From positions 7,170 to 71,169 of the forward strand of contig CAWUIO010000018.1 of assembly GCA_963922455.1 (NCBI GenBank): DNA of 64,000 nucleotides, in the 5' to 3' direction. The notes below the pieces were generated by a model that had not been told where the DNA came from, did no database searches, and saw only the letters and a list, made by a program, of their open reading frames with translations. The stretch is from CAWUIO01 sp963922455. GTDB lineage: Bacteria; Bacteroidota; Bacteroidia; Cytophagales; Microscillaceae. Positions 18,058 through 26,467 of the stretch are shown here, piece by piece (position 1 is the stretch's first letter; the number at the start of each line of letters is the position of its first letter). The translations under genes were made by a program, and so were the position numbers.

Positions 18058-19303
18058 AAAACAGGGTTTTGGTCGATTGACTAATATCTCGGAAATAGTG
18101 AATGTCGATATCATGCTCCAAAAAAGCTTGGAGTATTTCTTTTCGGCCTACGTGCAGGGGAGTTCGGATGATTACCTTGCCTAGGCCGGCATTTTCCATG
18201 CGGATGTATTCAAAACCACGGAGTTTGTCTTGGATTTCCTGCCAATTGAGATCTCCGGAAAGCTCAAATACGTTTTCTTGGCTTAGCATTTTTAATTTGG
18301 CACTTTCTCCTTGGTACAATACCTGACCTTGCCGCATAAAAACAACCTGATCTACGATACTTTCCAGTTCGTGGATATGTTGAGAGCTGATAAGGACCGC
18401 AATTGGGTGCCGGATACTTTGGGCCAGGCTTTTAAGATCACTCAGGAAAACGACTTGCGATTTGATATCCAAATTGGCGAGGGGCTCATCGATTACCAAA
18501 AATTTGGGTTTCCAAACCAAGGCTTTGGCTAGGGCAAATCGTAGCTTATAGCCTCCAGAAAGCTGGTTCCATTTTTTATGTACGTGAGGGTTTAGGCCCA
18601 AACGGGCGATAATATAATCTACGGCATCTTCATTGGCCTCCCCGGTAAGCCCGTGTGTGGCGGCTTCATAATGTAAATTGTCTTTTAGGTTGCCATGCCA
18701 AACTGGCAAATCTTGGGGGACGTAAGAAATTTGATTTTTGAGCTTGTACCAATTGAGCTTATTCCACTCTGGCTGGCCAAGGGCGGGAAAGCGTAAGTTG
18801 CCCTGATCTGGTTTAAGCTCGCCCACCAAGATGCGAAATAGTGTGGTTTTTCCATTGGCATTTTCACCTACAACTCCTACAATTTTGCCTAGATCGATAG
18901 AAAATTGTACATCCTGGAGTTGAAAGCCTCCTCTTTTGAAGCTTTTACGGATGTGATCACAGGCACAGACCGTTTCTCTCTGGCTTGGCAATTTTTGAGA
19001 AAGGTAGTTTGCTTCTATTTGTCCTTTGGCTTCAATTTCCTGGATTTCTTCTTTAAGCTTCGATTCATTGTACAAATGGATCACATCTTCTATGAGGTCG
19101 ATCATTTGCATCATAATGGAGGAGCGGCTTTCTTCGTTTTGAGCATTTTGGTGCTCAAACTTGAGCATAATGGCCATTTGCCTCAAACTAGAGCGGTTGG
19201 CGTGACGCTTTACAAAAAAGATTAACTCTTCACTACCCTTAAGCGGATTTTCCCAAATAAGGTCTTTCAGTTTTTGGCCTATTTCTAAAATATTGTCTTC
19301 CAT
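18044..19303 (-). CDS. ABC transporter ATP-binding protein with extra N-terminal helical domain
   Basis: A 419-residue protein. Residues 115-330 or so are an ABC ATPase with Walker A GENANGKTT (146-154), Q-loop SYVPQDLP, signature QLSGGYKLRFALAKA, Walker B FLVIDEPLANLD and switch His in SSQHIHELE. Residues 1-105 are extra: a helical region (LKDLIWENPLKGSEELIFF, then MIDLIEDVIHLYNE) whose layout resembles effector-associated domain 11-type adaptors. That match is my inference. The ATG at 19303 was chosen; upstream codons lead into another gene. It sits 7 bp after a 96-residue gene of similar helical layout and overlaps the membrane partner downstream. Confidence 0.82.
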   Translation of the reverse strand: MEDNILEIGQKLKDLIWENPLKGSEELIFFVKRHANRSSLRQMAIMLKFEHQNAQNEESRSSIMMQMIDLIEDVIHLYNESKLKEEIQEIEAKGQIEANYLSQKLPSQRETVCACDHIRKSFKRGGFQLQDVQFSIDLGKIVGVVGENANGKTTLFRILVGELKPDQGNLRFPALGQPEWNKLNWYKLKNQISYVPQDLPVWHGNLKDNLHYEAATHGLTGEANEDAVDYIIARLGLNPHVHKKWNQLSGGYKLRFALAKALVWKPKFLVIDEPLANLDIKSQVVFLSDLKSLAQSIRHPIAVLISSQHIHELESIVDQVVFMRQGQVLYQGESAKLKMLSQENVFELSGDLNWQEIQDKLRGFEYIRMENAGLGKVIIRTPLHVGRKEILQAFLEHDIDIHYFRDISQSTKTLFYENS

Positions 19304-19310
19304 ATGCGTA

Positions 19311-19601
19311 TTAATTGATCGGAGCTTCCAGGGTGTTGAGTAAATTAAAAATTCGTTGCAGGATTTCCTTTTGGTTGGGCCAAGAATTGGGTCTTGAGGG
19401 GCTATTTTGACTTTTTTCCGGCCGGCCCGTCTCATAATACAATTGGCTAATGGTCAAAGCCTCCCGGAGGTGTAAACGGTCTGAGGAGGCATCGGCGACA
19501 TAACTTAGGAGTTCCTTTATGGCCTTTTCCAACTCGTTTTGAGTCAAGAGCTCGTAAATACGCTCATTGGGTTCCGGAATCAAGGTAGTATGGGTCGACA
19601 T
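19311..19601 (-). CDS. Small helical protein, possible effector-associated-domain adaptor (96 aa)
   Basis: First gene of a three-gene minus-strand operon with the ABC ATPase and membrane protein. RIYELLTQNELEKAIKELL followed by LREALTISQLYYETGR and a C-terminal IFNLLNTLE helix gives the pattern of a short alpha-helical adaptor such as effector-associated domain 11. A polar insert (EKSQNSPSRPNSWPNQ) separates the helices. The N-terminus of the ABC ATPase next door has a comparable helical layout, which suggests self-association between the two. Assignment is by pattern only; it may be an unrelated helical protein. Confidence 0.62.
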   Translation of the reverse strand: MSTHTTLIPEPNERIYELLTQNELEKAIKELLSYVADASSDRLHLREALTISQLYYETGRPEKSQNSPSRPNSWPNQKEILQRIFNLLNTLEAPIN

Positions 19602-19866
19602 AATAAATTGCTTGAAAACTCAGCTAAGGGCACGAGTTAGGTTTATCACAATGAATATAAACATTTCTGCTCTTTCGAACGAATTTTTTTGACTTAGGAT
19701 GTGGGCTAGGCAAAGAAAGTACTACTGAATACTACTTGGGTAAGGGCCGTTTATTACAAAACCTAGCCTAAATTTTTGCCATACGTTTTTGGCTTAATCA
19801 GGAGGGGAGTGGCCACCGGCCTATCACATTAAACACGGTTTTCTTTCCCAGGATCTCTGCTTCATT
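19602..19866. other. Intergenic stretch upstream of the ABC operon
   Basis: Non-coding stretch before structured-repeat copy 4. It must contain the promoter of the minus-strand ABC operon. No specific site was recognised. Confidence 0.4.
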
Positions 19867-20000
19867 GGCTGAGGGATAGAGCGGCCTGTTTGAGCTCGTA
19901 AGGGCCTTGCGGGGAAAGGCAGCGAGTAGCGAAAGCCCGACCTCGGCGCCACGGTCTTTCTGAGGGGGCACACCTGGTAAACGCCGAGGGCAGCCCCCAT
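19867..20000 (-). repeat. Dispersed structured repeat, copy 4
   Basis: Minus-orientation copy whose left end lies 4 bp behind the stop of the FtsX-type permease gene. The closing helix is GGCTG/CAGCC. The second helix carries a compensated change, CCTCGGCG/CGCCGAGG. The hairpin after the core is CTCG/CGAG with an inner GCCTT/AAGGC pairing. Confidence 0.92.
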
Positions 20001-20003
20001 ATC

Positions 20004-21206
20004 TTAGGCCTCCCTTAAAATCTTAGAAATGGAGAGTTTTCGGGCTTGTAAGGCAGGCAGGAGAGAGGCCAATATGCCTAAAAGCAAGCAGGCAAACAAG
20101 GCTAAACCTTCCTCAGGGAGAGGGTGCCATTGGCTTAAGTGGTAGTGAAAACCCTCTTGGGGCCAAAGACTCATAGCAAACATACCCAGGCGACTTAAAA
20201 CCAGGCCCAAGATATATCCCGCCATGCTCAGGAGAATGCCCTCCAATAGCAATAATAAAAAAAGCTGGGACGGACTGGCCCCATACACGCGCATCAGGGC
20301 CAGTTCGTACAAGCGATTCCGGAGCGCTTGGTATAGGCTGACAAACACACTCAAAGCCGATACCACCGCAATGGCGAGGGCTACTCCTTGCAAAGTGGTA
20401 ATCCCAAAACCCAGTACCCGGAACAGACGGATCATTTGATAACTAGGCAGTGCGGCTTGGATGGACGTTTTTTGATTGATCATGGGCGGGAGCATAATCA
20501 AACCCCGGGGGCCTCTAAACTTGACCAGAACCGCGGTAATCATCCGGTCTTCTGCCAGCTCCGCGAGCGAGTCGGCTTCTTCTTCTTCATGCGTTTCGTG
20601 TACTTCCCAGACGCTTTCGGTGGTGGTCAGGATTAACTGGTCTAAAACCGAAGAAGAGGCCTCTAGTATACCCACTACCTGATATGCTTTGTCCTCGTGG
20701 GCATCCCCACCGGCTACCAGTCCGTGGTTGCCGGTAAAGGTGTCTCCGAGCTTGAGATCTAATTTTTGCGCTACCTCATAGCCCAATACTACCTCCATGG
20801 AGGTTTGCCAGACTTCACCCTGAGCCATTTGGCCTTGATAGAGCCCCAAATAGCTGGTATCGGTACCCACAATCCGAAACTCCTCGTAAGAATCACCATA
20901 AGAAAGGGGGACCGCCTTTTGGACCATCGGGTTTTTTTGAAGAGCATGCAGCTCATCCAAAGGTATGTTGCCTGTGGGGTCATCGACCTGCATGATAGCC
21001 GAAAGAATAAGCTGTAAGGGACTACCTTTGGCTCCCACAACCATATCTACGGCCTGGGTATTGCGCTTGATTTGACTATTTAAACTGTATTCTAAGTGTA
21101 TAACCACCGAAAAAATACCTACTCCTAGGGACAGTAAGAGTATGCTGAGGCCTGAGGAGAGTGGTTGGTTAATTAAATTCCGGATACTGAGTTTGACAAT
21201 ATTCAT
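20004..21206 (-). CDS. ABC transporter permease, FtsX/MacB-like
   Basis: A 400-residue permease of the LolC/MacB-like class. An N-terminal membrane segment (PLSSGLSILLLSLGVGIFSVV) is followed by a periplasmic MacB-like domain of roughly 200 residues, then three C-terminal segments forming the FtsX fold (GVALAIAVVSALSVFVSLYQ, LFLLLLLEGILLSMAGYILG, LALFACLLLGILASLLPAL). It overlaps its ATPase gene by 4 bp (ATGA), so the two are coupled. Candidate roles are lipoprotein release, export of a small molecule, or mechanotransmission. Nothing in the context decides between them. Confidence 0.88.
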   Translation of the reverse strand: MNIVKLSIRNLINQPLSSGLSILLLSLGVGIFSVVIHLEYSLNSQIKRNTQAVDMVVGAKGSPLQLILSAIMQVDDPTGNIPLDELHALQKNPMVQKAVPLSYGDSYEEFRIVGTDTSYLGLYQGQMAQGEVWQTSMEVVLGYEVAQKLDLKLGDTFTGNHGLVAGGDAHEDKAYQVVGILEASSSVLDQLILTTTESVWEVHETHEEEEADSLAELAEDRMITAVLVKFRGPRGLIMLPPMINQKTSIQAALPSYQMIRLFRVLGFGITTLQGVALAIAVVSALSVFVSLYQALRNRLYELALMRVYGASPSQLFLLLLLEGILLSMAGYILGLVLSRLGMFAMSLWPQEGFHYHLSQWHPLPEEGLALFACLLLGILASLLPALQARKLSISKILREA

Positions 21207-21829
21207 AAGCTGATGTGTTGCGAAAACGTTTCTTTAACTCTTTGGTCGTGCGTAATCACCAAGAGATGGGATTGGTTTTTTTCGGATACGTGCTTAAGCA
21301 AGTCCAGCACAATATGGCAATTTTCATCATCCAAGCTGGAAGTAGGCTCATCGGCTAATATCAGTCTTGGCTCATTGAGTATGGCCAGCGCAATATTCAA
21401 ACGTTGTTTTTCTCCCTCACTCAAGCGATGGGGCTTTTCCCGTATTTTCGTTTTTAAACCTAAACTTTCTAAAATTGCTTGAGCTTCTTGTCTACGAGAA
21501 GGTTTTCCGGCTAAGTTTTGCACCAGGAGCATGTTTTCCAAGCAATTTAAGGACTGGATAAAGTGGGCTTTTTGAAAAACAATGCCCATATGTCGTGCCC
21601 GGTAGGCATCCATTTTTCGGGGAGATAAATCTTGCAAGGCTGTGGCGTCTAGCTCGATACTTCCCGTTTGTATGCGTAGAAGCCCAGCAATTAGGTGCAA
21701 AAAAGTGGTTTTGCCACTTCCCGAGGGCCCCAAAACCAACAGGGGGTCGACTGTGGGCAAATCTATATCCGGAAAGTGCATAGGCTCTTTTCCAGGATAA
21801 TGAAATTGAAGATTTTTAATGCGGAGCAT
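21203..21829 (-). CDS. ABC transporter ATP-binding protein, LolD/MacB-type
   Basis: A 208-residue ATPase that drives the adjoining permease. Walker A is GPSGSGKTT (around residues 34-42), the signature is LSEGEKQRLNIALAIL with E in place of the usual second G, Walker B is LILADEPTSSLDD, and the switch His is in LLVITHDQRV. The Q-loop region is VFQKAHFIQSLNC. The length is normal for the LolD group. It is the first gene of a two-gene operon. Confidence 0.92.
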   Translation of the reverse strand: MLRIKNLQFHYPGKEPMHFPDIDLPTVDPLLVLGPSGSGKTTFLHLIAGLLRIQTGSIELDATALQDLSPRKMDAYRARHMGIVFQKAHFIQSLNCLENMLLVQNLAGKPSRRQEAQAILESLGLKTKIREKPHRLSEGEKQRLNIALAILNEPRLILADEPTSSLDDENCHIVLDLLKHVSEKNQSHLLVITHDQRVKETFSQHISL

Positions 21830-21917
21830 AGACTATGGCCTAATTATACATACAGACTGTTACAATCTGTCAAAAATAAGAAGAATGCGATATAAGAACT
21901 TAGTCGCAAGCCATATT

Positions 21918-22562
21918 TTAAGGCTCTATAGCGTAAGAAACCCGCACCGCTCCGCCAACGGTGATCGCCCCTGGGTCAAATGCCTTGCCTTCTTGCCCTA
22001 CCTCAGGAGGAAAGCGATTGCCCCGGTGGCCTTCGTGTATGCCCGTGAGTTGGCTAGGGTTTACATCTTCTAAATGCAGTACCCGGCCCAGGCTTACCCC
22101 GGCGGCTACACAATAATTATCGGCTTTTTCGCGCGCCGAACGTAAGGCTTTTTGTCGGGCTTCCTGGCGATAATCGCGCAGTTTGCTAGTTTGAAAACTC
22201 ATTTCTTCAATTTCATTAGCTCCCGAATCTACTACGCCAATTAATAAGTCTTCTACCCGATCCAGCTCTCGGGTAATAAGGTGGAAGCGTACCCGCGCCC
22301 GATAACCCAGCATGATTTTTTCATGATTATCCATTTGATGCTCCTGGCTTAGACTTACCCGAGAGGAAACCACATCTCCCTCAAGATTTTGATTTAAGAA
22401 TTTACGTACGGCTCGGGAACTGTCCCGGGCGTGGTTGAAGGCATCCTTGGGCATTTTCTCGAGCCGGGATACGGCAAAGTTTAGGCTCACCACATCAGGA
22501 CTTACCCGAATAATGGCCGAACCAAATACGGTGATGCCAAAGGGATTGGTAATAGCTTGCAT
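21918..22562 (-). CDS. SIMPL-domain (DUF541) protein
   Basis: A 214-residue protein of the SIMPL family. ITVFGSAIIRVSPDVVSLN is the typical opening, and the C-terminal half (ARQKALRSAREKADNYCVAAGVSLGRVL) is the most conserved family segment. Most relatives are periplasmic; no signal peptide is seen here with the ATG at 22562. The longer reading from 22640 adds 26 residues without a convincing leader. Molecular function is not established. It stands alone; the next upstream feature is a MITE-like element. Confidence 0.85.
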   Translation of the reverse strand: MQAITNPFGITVFGSAIIRVSPDVVSLNFAVSRLEKMPKDAFNHARDSSRAVRKFLNQNLEGDVVSSRVSLSQEHQMDNHEKIMLGYRARVRFHLITRELDRVEDLLIGVVDSGANEIEEMSFQTSKLRDYRQEARQKALRSAREKADNYCVAAGVSLGRVLHLEDVNPSQLTGIHEGHRGNRFPPEVGQEGKAFDPGAITVGGAVRVSYAIEP

Positions 22563-22705
22563 AATTTTGGGGGCATTTAGTTTAAGTATGAAGGAAGAAC
22601 TGCACCATACAAGTTTAACTTTTGCCGGGGATACCCCCAAACCCCAGCCGTTTTTTTTGAACTAGCGCCTTGTTTTATTCCGAAGAATACGTGAAAATAT
22701 TCTTA

Positions 22706-22865
22706 GAAACTGTTTAAGTTTAGTTTTTGTCGGCGAAAAGGGTCAGTTTGGGGTTCTGATGAAATCAACAAGGAGCGCATAGCAGCGCTACGGGCGATGA
22801 ATTTGATGAAATCAGGTTCCCGAAATGGCCCTTTGCAGCCCATATAATTAAATTTAAACAGTTTC
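22706..22865 (+). mobile_element. MITE-like element, copy A (160 bp, TTA target duplication)
   Basis: A 160-bp element with terminal inverted repeats (left GAAACTGTTTAAGTTTA, right TAAATTTAAACAGTTTC), one mismatch in 17. It is flanked on both sides by TTA (22703-22705 and 22866-22868). It is identical to copy B at 48835 except for about two bases. The interior is an imperfect long palindrome around two GATGAAATCA units. It contains no gene. TNA-type 3-bp duplications are known for some IS5-family (IS1031-group) elements, a possible source of transposase. Confidence 0.88.
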
Positions 22866-22976
22866 TTATTTAATGTTTAAATTGTTAAAACACCCAGGGC
22901 AAGGTGAAAACCCGGCTTTATCTATTTTCTTTACTTAAAAATGCATAGCCCCTTCATCATTTAAACGCATCATACT

Positions 22977-23801
22977 ATGCCGCTTATCCGAATCAATCAA
23001 ACCGAAATTTACTATGAAGATAAAGGCGAGGCCCGTCTCGGAACCTTGGTTTTTTCTCACAGCTTACTGTGCAATTTACGCATGTTTGATGCGCAGGTGG
23101 AAGCCTTACAAAAGGACTATCGATGCCTTTCCTTTGATTTTCGCGGGCAAGGGCAAAGTTCGGTAAGTGCCACTGGCTATGACATGGATACCTTAGCTCA
23201 AGATGCCAAGACCTTAATTGAAGAAAAAAAAGCGGGCCCTTGTCATTTTATTGGGCTCTCGATGGGGGGCTTTGTGGGCTTAAGGCTGGCCATACATTAT
23301 CCGGAGCTTTTACAATCTTTGGTTTTAATGAACACGAGCCACGGCCCGGAAGACCCTCAAAAAGTGGGAAAATACCGCACCTTAAACTTGGTAGCCCGCA
23401 ACTTTGGGTTTAAAATCGTTACTTCCCGGGTTTTGCCCATCATGTTTGGCCAAACCTTTTTGAAAGACCCGGCCAAAAAAGAACTCAAGCAAAAATGGAA
23501 AGAAATTTTGTGGACCGGCCACCGAATAGGGGTAACCCGGGCCGTCAAAGGAGTAACTTTCCGAGAGGGCTTGAGCGACGAATCTCTCCAAAGTATACAG
23601 GTGCCTACCCTGATCATCGCCGGTGAGGAGGATGTGGCCACGCCCCCGGCCAAATCAGAATTGATGCGCAATCTAATTCCCGGCGTTCGTTATGAATTAC
23701 TCCCTAAGGTGGGCCATTTATCCACGATTGAGTCGCCCGAACAGGTCAACCCGGTCATCCAAGACTTTTTGAAGGAAGTAGAGACTTCAAAAACCGCATA
23801 A
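22977..23801 (+). CDS. Alpha/beta hydrolase
   Basis: A 274-residue alpha/beta-fold hydrolase. The nucleophile elbow is GLSMGG (S95), the acid is in AGEEDVATPP and the catalytic His in KVGHLSTIE. LCNLRMF and the FSHSLL loop form the oxyanion region. It resembles 3-oxoadipate enol-lactonase/haloperoxidase-type members, but no aromatic-degradation genes are nearby, so the substrate is unassigned. No signal peptide, so probably cytoplasmic. A structured repeat begins 11 bp behind the stop. Confidence 0.9.
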   Translation: MPLIRINQTEIYYEDKGEARLGTLVFSHSLLCNLRMFDAQVEALQKDYRCLSFDFRGQGQSSVSATGYDMDTLAQDAKTLIEEKKAGPCHFIGLSMGGFVGLRLAIHYPELLQSLVLMNTSHGPEDPQKVGKYRTLNLVARNFGFKIVTSRVLPIMFGQTFLKDPAKKELKQKWKEILWTGHRIGVTRAVKGVTFREGLSDESLQSIQVPTLIIAGEEDVATPPAKSELMRNLIPGVRYELLPKVGHLSTIESPEQVNPVIQDFLKEVETSKTA

Positions 23802-23811
23802 GACCAGAGTT

Positions 23812-23941
23812 GGGGCTGCCCCTGGGCTTGTACCAGCCTGCCTAATAGCAAGTGGTGCTGCCCCAGGGTCGGGCTTTCGCTACTCGCTGGCCCCCGCGCA
23901 AACCAGCGGCGAGCTCAAACAGGCCGCTCTATCCCTCAGCC
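23812..23941 (+). repeat. Dispersed structured repeat, copy 5
   Basis: Plus-orientation copy 11 bp behind the hydrolase stop. Closing helix GGCTG/CAGCC; second helix CCCTGGG/CCCAGGG; hairpin after the core CGCTGG/CCAGCG. The core (GGTCGGGCTTTCGCTACTCGC) and right part match the family consensus. Confidence 0.92.
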
Positions 23942-24412
23942 TATCAGAAGAGGCAGCATGAAGTTAACAGGCACTTGGGTTAGCAAGTAGCGCTTTTTTC
24001 AGGCTCAGAAAATTCGAGGGTTTACAACTACGCATCCCCAGGATTTAGGGCATAAAGGAAAGCTAAACGGATATTATTTGCTTTTCAAAGAGAGGGTAAA
24101 CTTACTACGCTAAAACACGTATGTAGGTTTAAGAAGATGAATCAAGAATTAATGAAATCTGCGTTAAGTTTTTATGAATATTTGGTTTTTTTTCCTTTGA
24201 TTAAAAATATATTTTGTTTTTTTGTTCAAAAACGATTGGTTTAGATGTGTTCCAAAATCTAATCTTTCATTCTTCTTCCATACTTCATTATATCATTCTT
24301 CCAAAGCTTGCTTTTGTATATTAATTGCTGGTAAATAACTAGAAATCTAAAACTTTTTTTGTTTTGGTGCTACACCAAGACAAGTTTTCGATTCACATTA
24401 ACTAAAGCTCTT
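23942..24412. other. AT-rich intergenic stretch
   Basis: About 470 bp of AT-rich sequence between structured-repeat copy 5 and the small acidic gene. No gene, hairpin or repeat recognised. The 3' part probably holds the promoter of the small gene. Confidence 0.4.
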
Positions 24413-24586
24413 ATGGAATACCAAAGTCTTTTCTTTAGTCCTAGCGAGTTGTTTGACCGTCTGGACCGCTTACAGAAAAAAATGGAGTTTGACCGTCTCA
24501 CTCCCGAAGAAGAAGAAGAGTTTGACTTTCTTCAAGAACAATTCCAGGACTCCTATAATGAGGATAACCTGGATTTTATGTTTTAA
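24413..24586 (+). CDS. Small acidic protein (57 aa)
   Basis: A 57-residue protein, very acidic in its second half (LTPEEEEEFDFLQEQF), with a predicted amphipathic helix SELFDRLDRLQKKMEFDRL. The ATG at 24413 was chosen; the upstream extension is AT-rich and non-protein-like. A strong terminator directly follows, which supports a real transcription unit. No family recognised. Confidence 0.65.
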   Translation: MEYQSLFFSPSELFDRLDRLQKKMEFDRLTPEEEEEFDFLQEQFQDSYNEDNLDFMF

Positions 24587-24596
24587 GGCTTTTGGT

Positions 24597-24626
24597 AATC
24601 CGGCTTCGCGCCGGATTTTTTGTTTT
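24597..24626 (+). terminator. Intrinsic terminator behind the small acidic gene
   Basis: Stem AATCCGGC (24597-24604) / GCCGGATT (24610-24617) with a TTCGC loop and a T-rich tail. Confidence 0.9.
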
Positions 24627-26082
24627 ACAGCTGACTGACCCAGCTGCCGTGAAACCCTAAAGGAACGAACTGGGGCATGCGATACAAAGCCAAGCTTTGG
24701 AGATTGTGTGCTTCCAGTACGGCCAACTTTGTTATCTCTTCATCCGGGTCGTACAACATCACTAAGAGCCAGCCATTGTCTTCGGCGTGGGGCTTAGGCC
24801 GTGGTACGAAAATAGGTTCTCCCGGTAAAAGTGGGTAAAAATCTCTCAGAAGGGTTTCTCGCTCTTTGCAGTCAACTTTGGCTATACCGTGTAAGGCCAT
24901 ATGGGCTTGGTCGGGGTAGTTGCTTATTCCCCAAGTGTAGCGGTGCTCTTTGCCTGTAAAATTGGGGTTAATACCCGGTAATTCAAGAGGATGCTCCGAT
25001 AGGGGGCTTGCCTCCACAGATTTGTTGTCCCTGCGAATTCGATAGCGCACCGGAAAGGCTGGGGTATTCTGAAACTTTCCTTGATTTATATTTTTCCAAA
25101 AGCCTTTGGCTTCGGGAAAAGACTGCATTCGTAAAGCATCTACGACTAGGTTTCCCCCTTCTTCTTCATATCCATTGATAAAATGGAAGACAAAGCAAAA
25201 TTCACTTTCATATTCCTCCACCCGATGGTCTTTCAGGACCCAAATCTTGGTGGGTTTATCCGACCTAACTTTTAGTGATTCTACTGGGGTCTTAAACCCT
25301 AAAAACATAGGCAACAAGCCAAACGAAACTGAAGGTAGAAAAAATACTTGGCTCCCCTCGGCAGTTAGAATAAAATCGTGAACAAAAGGGATTTCCTTCA
25401 TAGGATAAGTTTTGGGATCTAGGGCATGCCCATCGGGAAGTATTTCAAAAGTTACCAAGCGGTTTTTGTAGCCAGTTGCCGTTCCGAAGTTATGCATAAC
25501 GCCCGTGCCCTTGTGCACTTTGGGATGGGCCGAAAAAGGATATTCGGGGCTAATAAACGGATGATACCCGGCATCGGGGTTTTTTAACTTGCCTTGGTAG
25601 TCAAAGCGGGATTCGGTTTCTAGGGTATGTGGGTTAATTTTATGGGGCAGGCCTCCTTCCCAGAGTGATAAAAGAGATTTGCCATGGTAAACAATACTGG
25701 TATTGGAGGCATTTTTAAAGCGGGTACGAAAAAAGTTTCGTCTAAACCCACCCGGTAGATTGGTACCAAAGCTCCGGTAGAGCATTTTCTGCTTTTGCTC
25801 CTCTTCCTTAAATTCCTCTGTACGTACATAACGACTCATGATACCTACCTCTCCCTCCGAGAAACGCAAACGAGTTATATAACCATCCCCATCAAAGGGA
25901 TGTTGGTAAGCCACCCCATGGCGGGCTAATTGACCGGCTCCATTACGAAATAAATAGCCTACTAAATCGGAAGGAAGGCCCCCTTCTTCTAAGATAAGCT
26001 TTTGTTCTTGGGGTATCTCAGCCACCTCTAGACACGAGTTATAATATTTTTTGATGATCTGGCCAGGAGAATAGACGTTCAT
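24625..26082 (-). CDS. Carotenoid oxygenase (RPE65/CCD family)
   Basis: A 485-residue iron-dependent carotenoid-cleavage-oxygenase-family protein. The His-containing blade segments expected of the seven-bladed propeller are visible: HPFISPEYPFSAHPK, EIPFVHDFILTAE, FVFHFINGYEEEG and the final VPLGFHGSWV. The early region DGDGYITRL and LWEGGLPHKINPHTLET are also family-typical. Cleavage of beta-carotene to retinal or of other apocarotenoids is possible, but no rhodopsin or carotenoid gene is nearby. Apparently monocistronic; start ATG at 26082. Confidence 0.9.
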   Translation of the reverse strand: MNVYSPGQIIKKYYNSCLEVAEIPQEQKLILEEGGLPSDLVGYLFRNGAGQLARHGVAYQHPFDGDGYITRLRFSEGEVGIMSRYVRTEEFKEEEQKQKMLYRSFGTNLPGGFRRNFFRTRFKNASNTSIVYHGKSLLSLWEGGLPHKINPHTLETESRFDYQGKLKNPDAGYHPFISPEYPFSAHPKVHKGTGVMHNFGTATGYKNRLVTFEILPDGHALDPKTYPMKEIPFVHDFILTAEGSQVFFLPSVSFGLLPMFLGFKTPVESLKVRSDKPTKIWVLKDHRVEEYESEFCFVFHFINGYEEEGGNLVVDALRMQSFPEAKGFWKNINQGKFQNTPAFPVRYRIRRDNKSVEASPLSEHPLELPGINPNFTGKEHRYTWGISNYPDQAHMALHGIAKVDCKERETLLRDFYPLLPGEPIFVPRPKPHAEDNGWLLVMLYDPDEEITKLAVLEAHNLQSLALYRMPQFVPLGFHGSWVSQL

Positions 26083-26400
26083 AGAATTCGAAAAATTACG
26101 GTTGAATGCTTCTATGTTCTTTGCTAGGTTTGGTAAAACAATGAAATAGGCATATGCCTATCCAAAGTTTTGGGCTCAATACCTTATAAAATTATGAGGG
26201 GAAAGTTTGCGGAGAGCGAATGACTGCTTGTTAATTTCAAAGATAATGGATTTACCCAGAATCCAAAAAGAAACGCTTGGCCAACCCCAGTGTATAAAGA
26301 AATTAATCTTATCTAGTGGTTTGAAACCAAGCTGTCTCTTATACCTAATTTTACTAATATCATTTTCATATACTTAGCAGATGTAGGCGAGTGGAGTAAA
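26083..26400. other. Intergenic stretch upstream of the carotenoid oxygenase
   Basis: About 320 bp that must carry the carotenoid oxygenase promoter (reading leftward). No specific site, gene or repeat recognised. Confidence 0.4.
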
Positions 26401-26440
26401 AAAATAAAAAAAAATCGGCTCCTTTCACAAAGAGCCGATT
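26401..26440 (-). terminator. Intrinsic terminator of the substrate-binding protein gene
   Basis: On the minus strand AATCGGCTC / GAGCCGATT (arms 26432-26440 and 26413-26421) is followed by a long T-run (A-run 26401-26414 on the plus strand). It lies 27 bp behind the stop of the gene ending at 26468. Confidence 0.92.
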
Positions 26441-26467
26441 CTCCATGCTTTTACTTAAGCTAAATCC

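Noticed and set aside
22706..22865. The 160-bp element as a CRISPR-like or attachment-site repeat
   Set aside because: Terminal inverted repeats and 3-bp direct flanks at both copies fit transposition; there is no spacer array or integrase.
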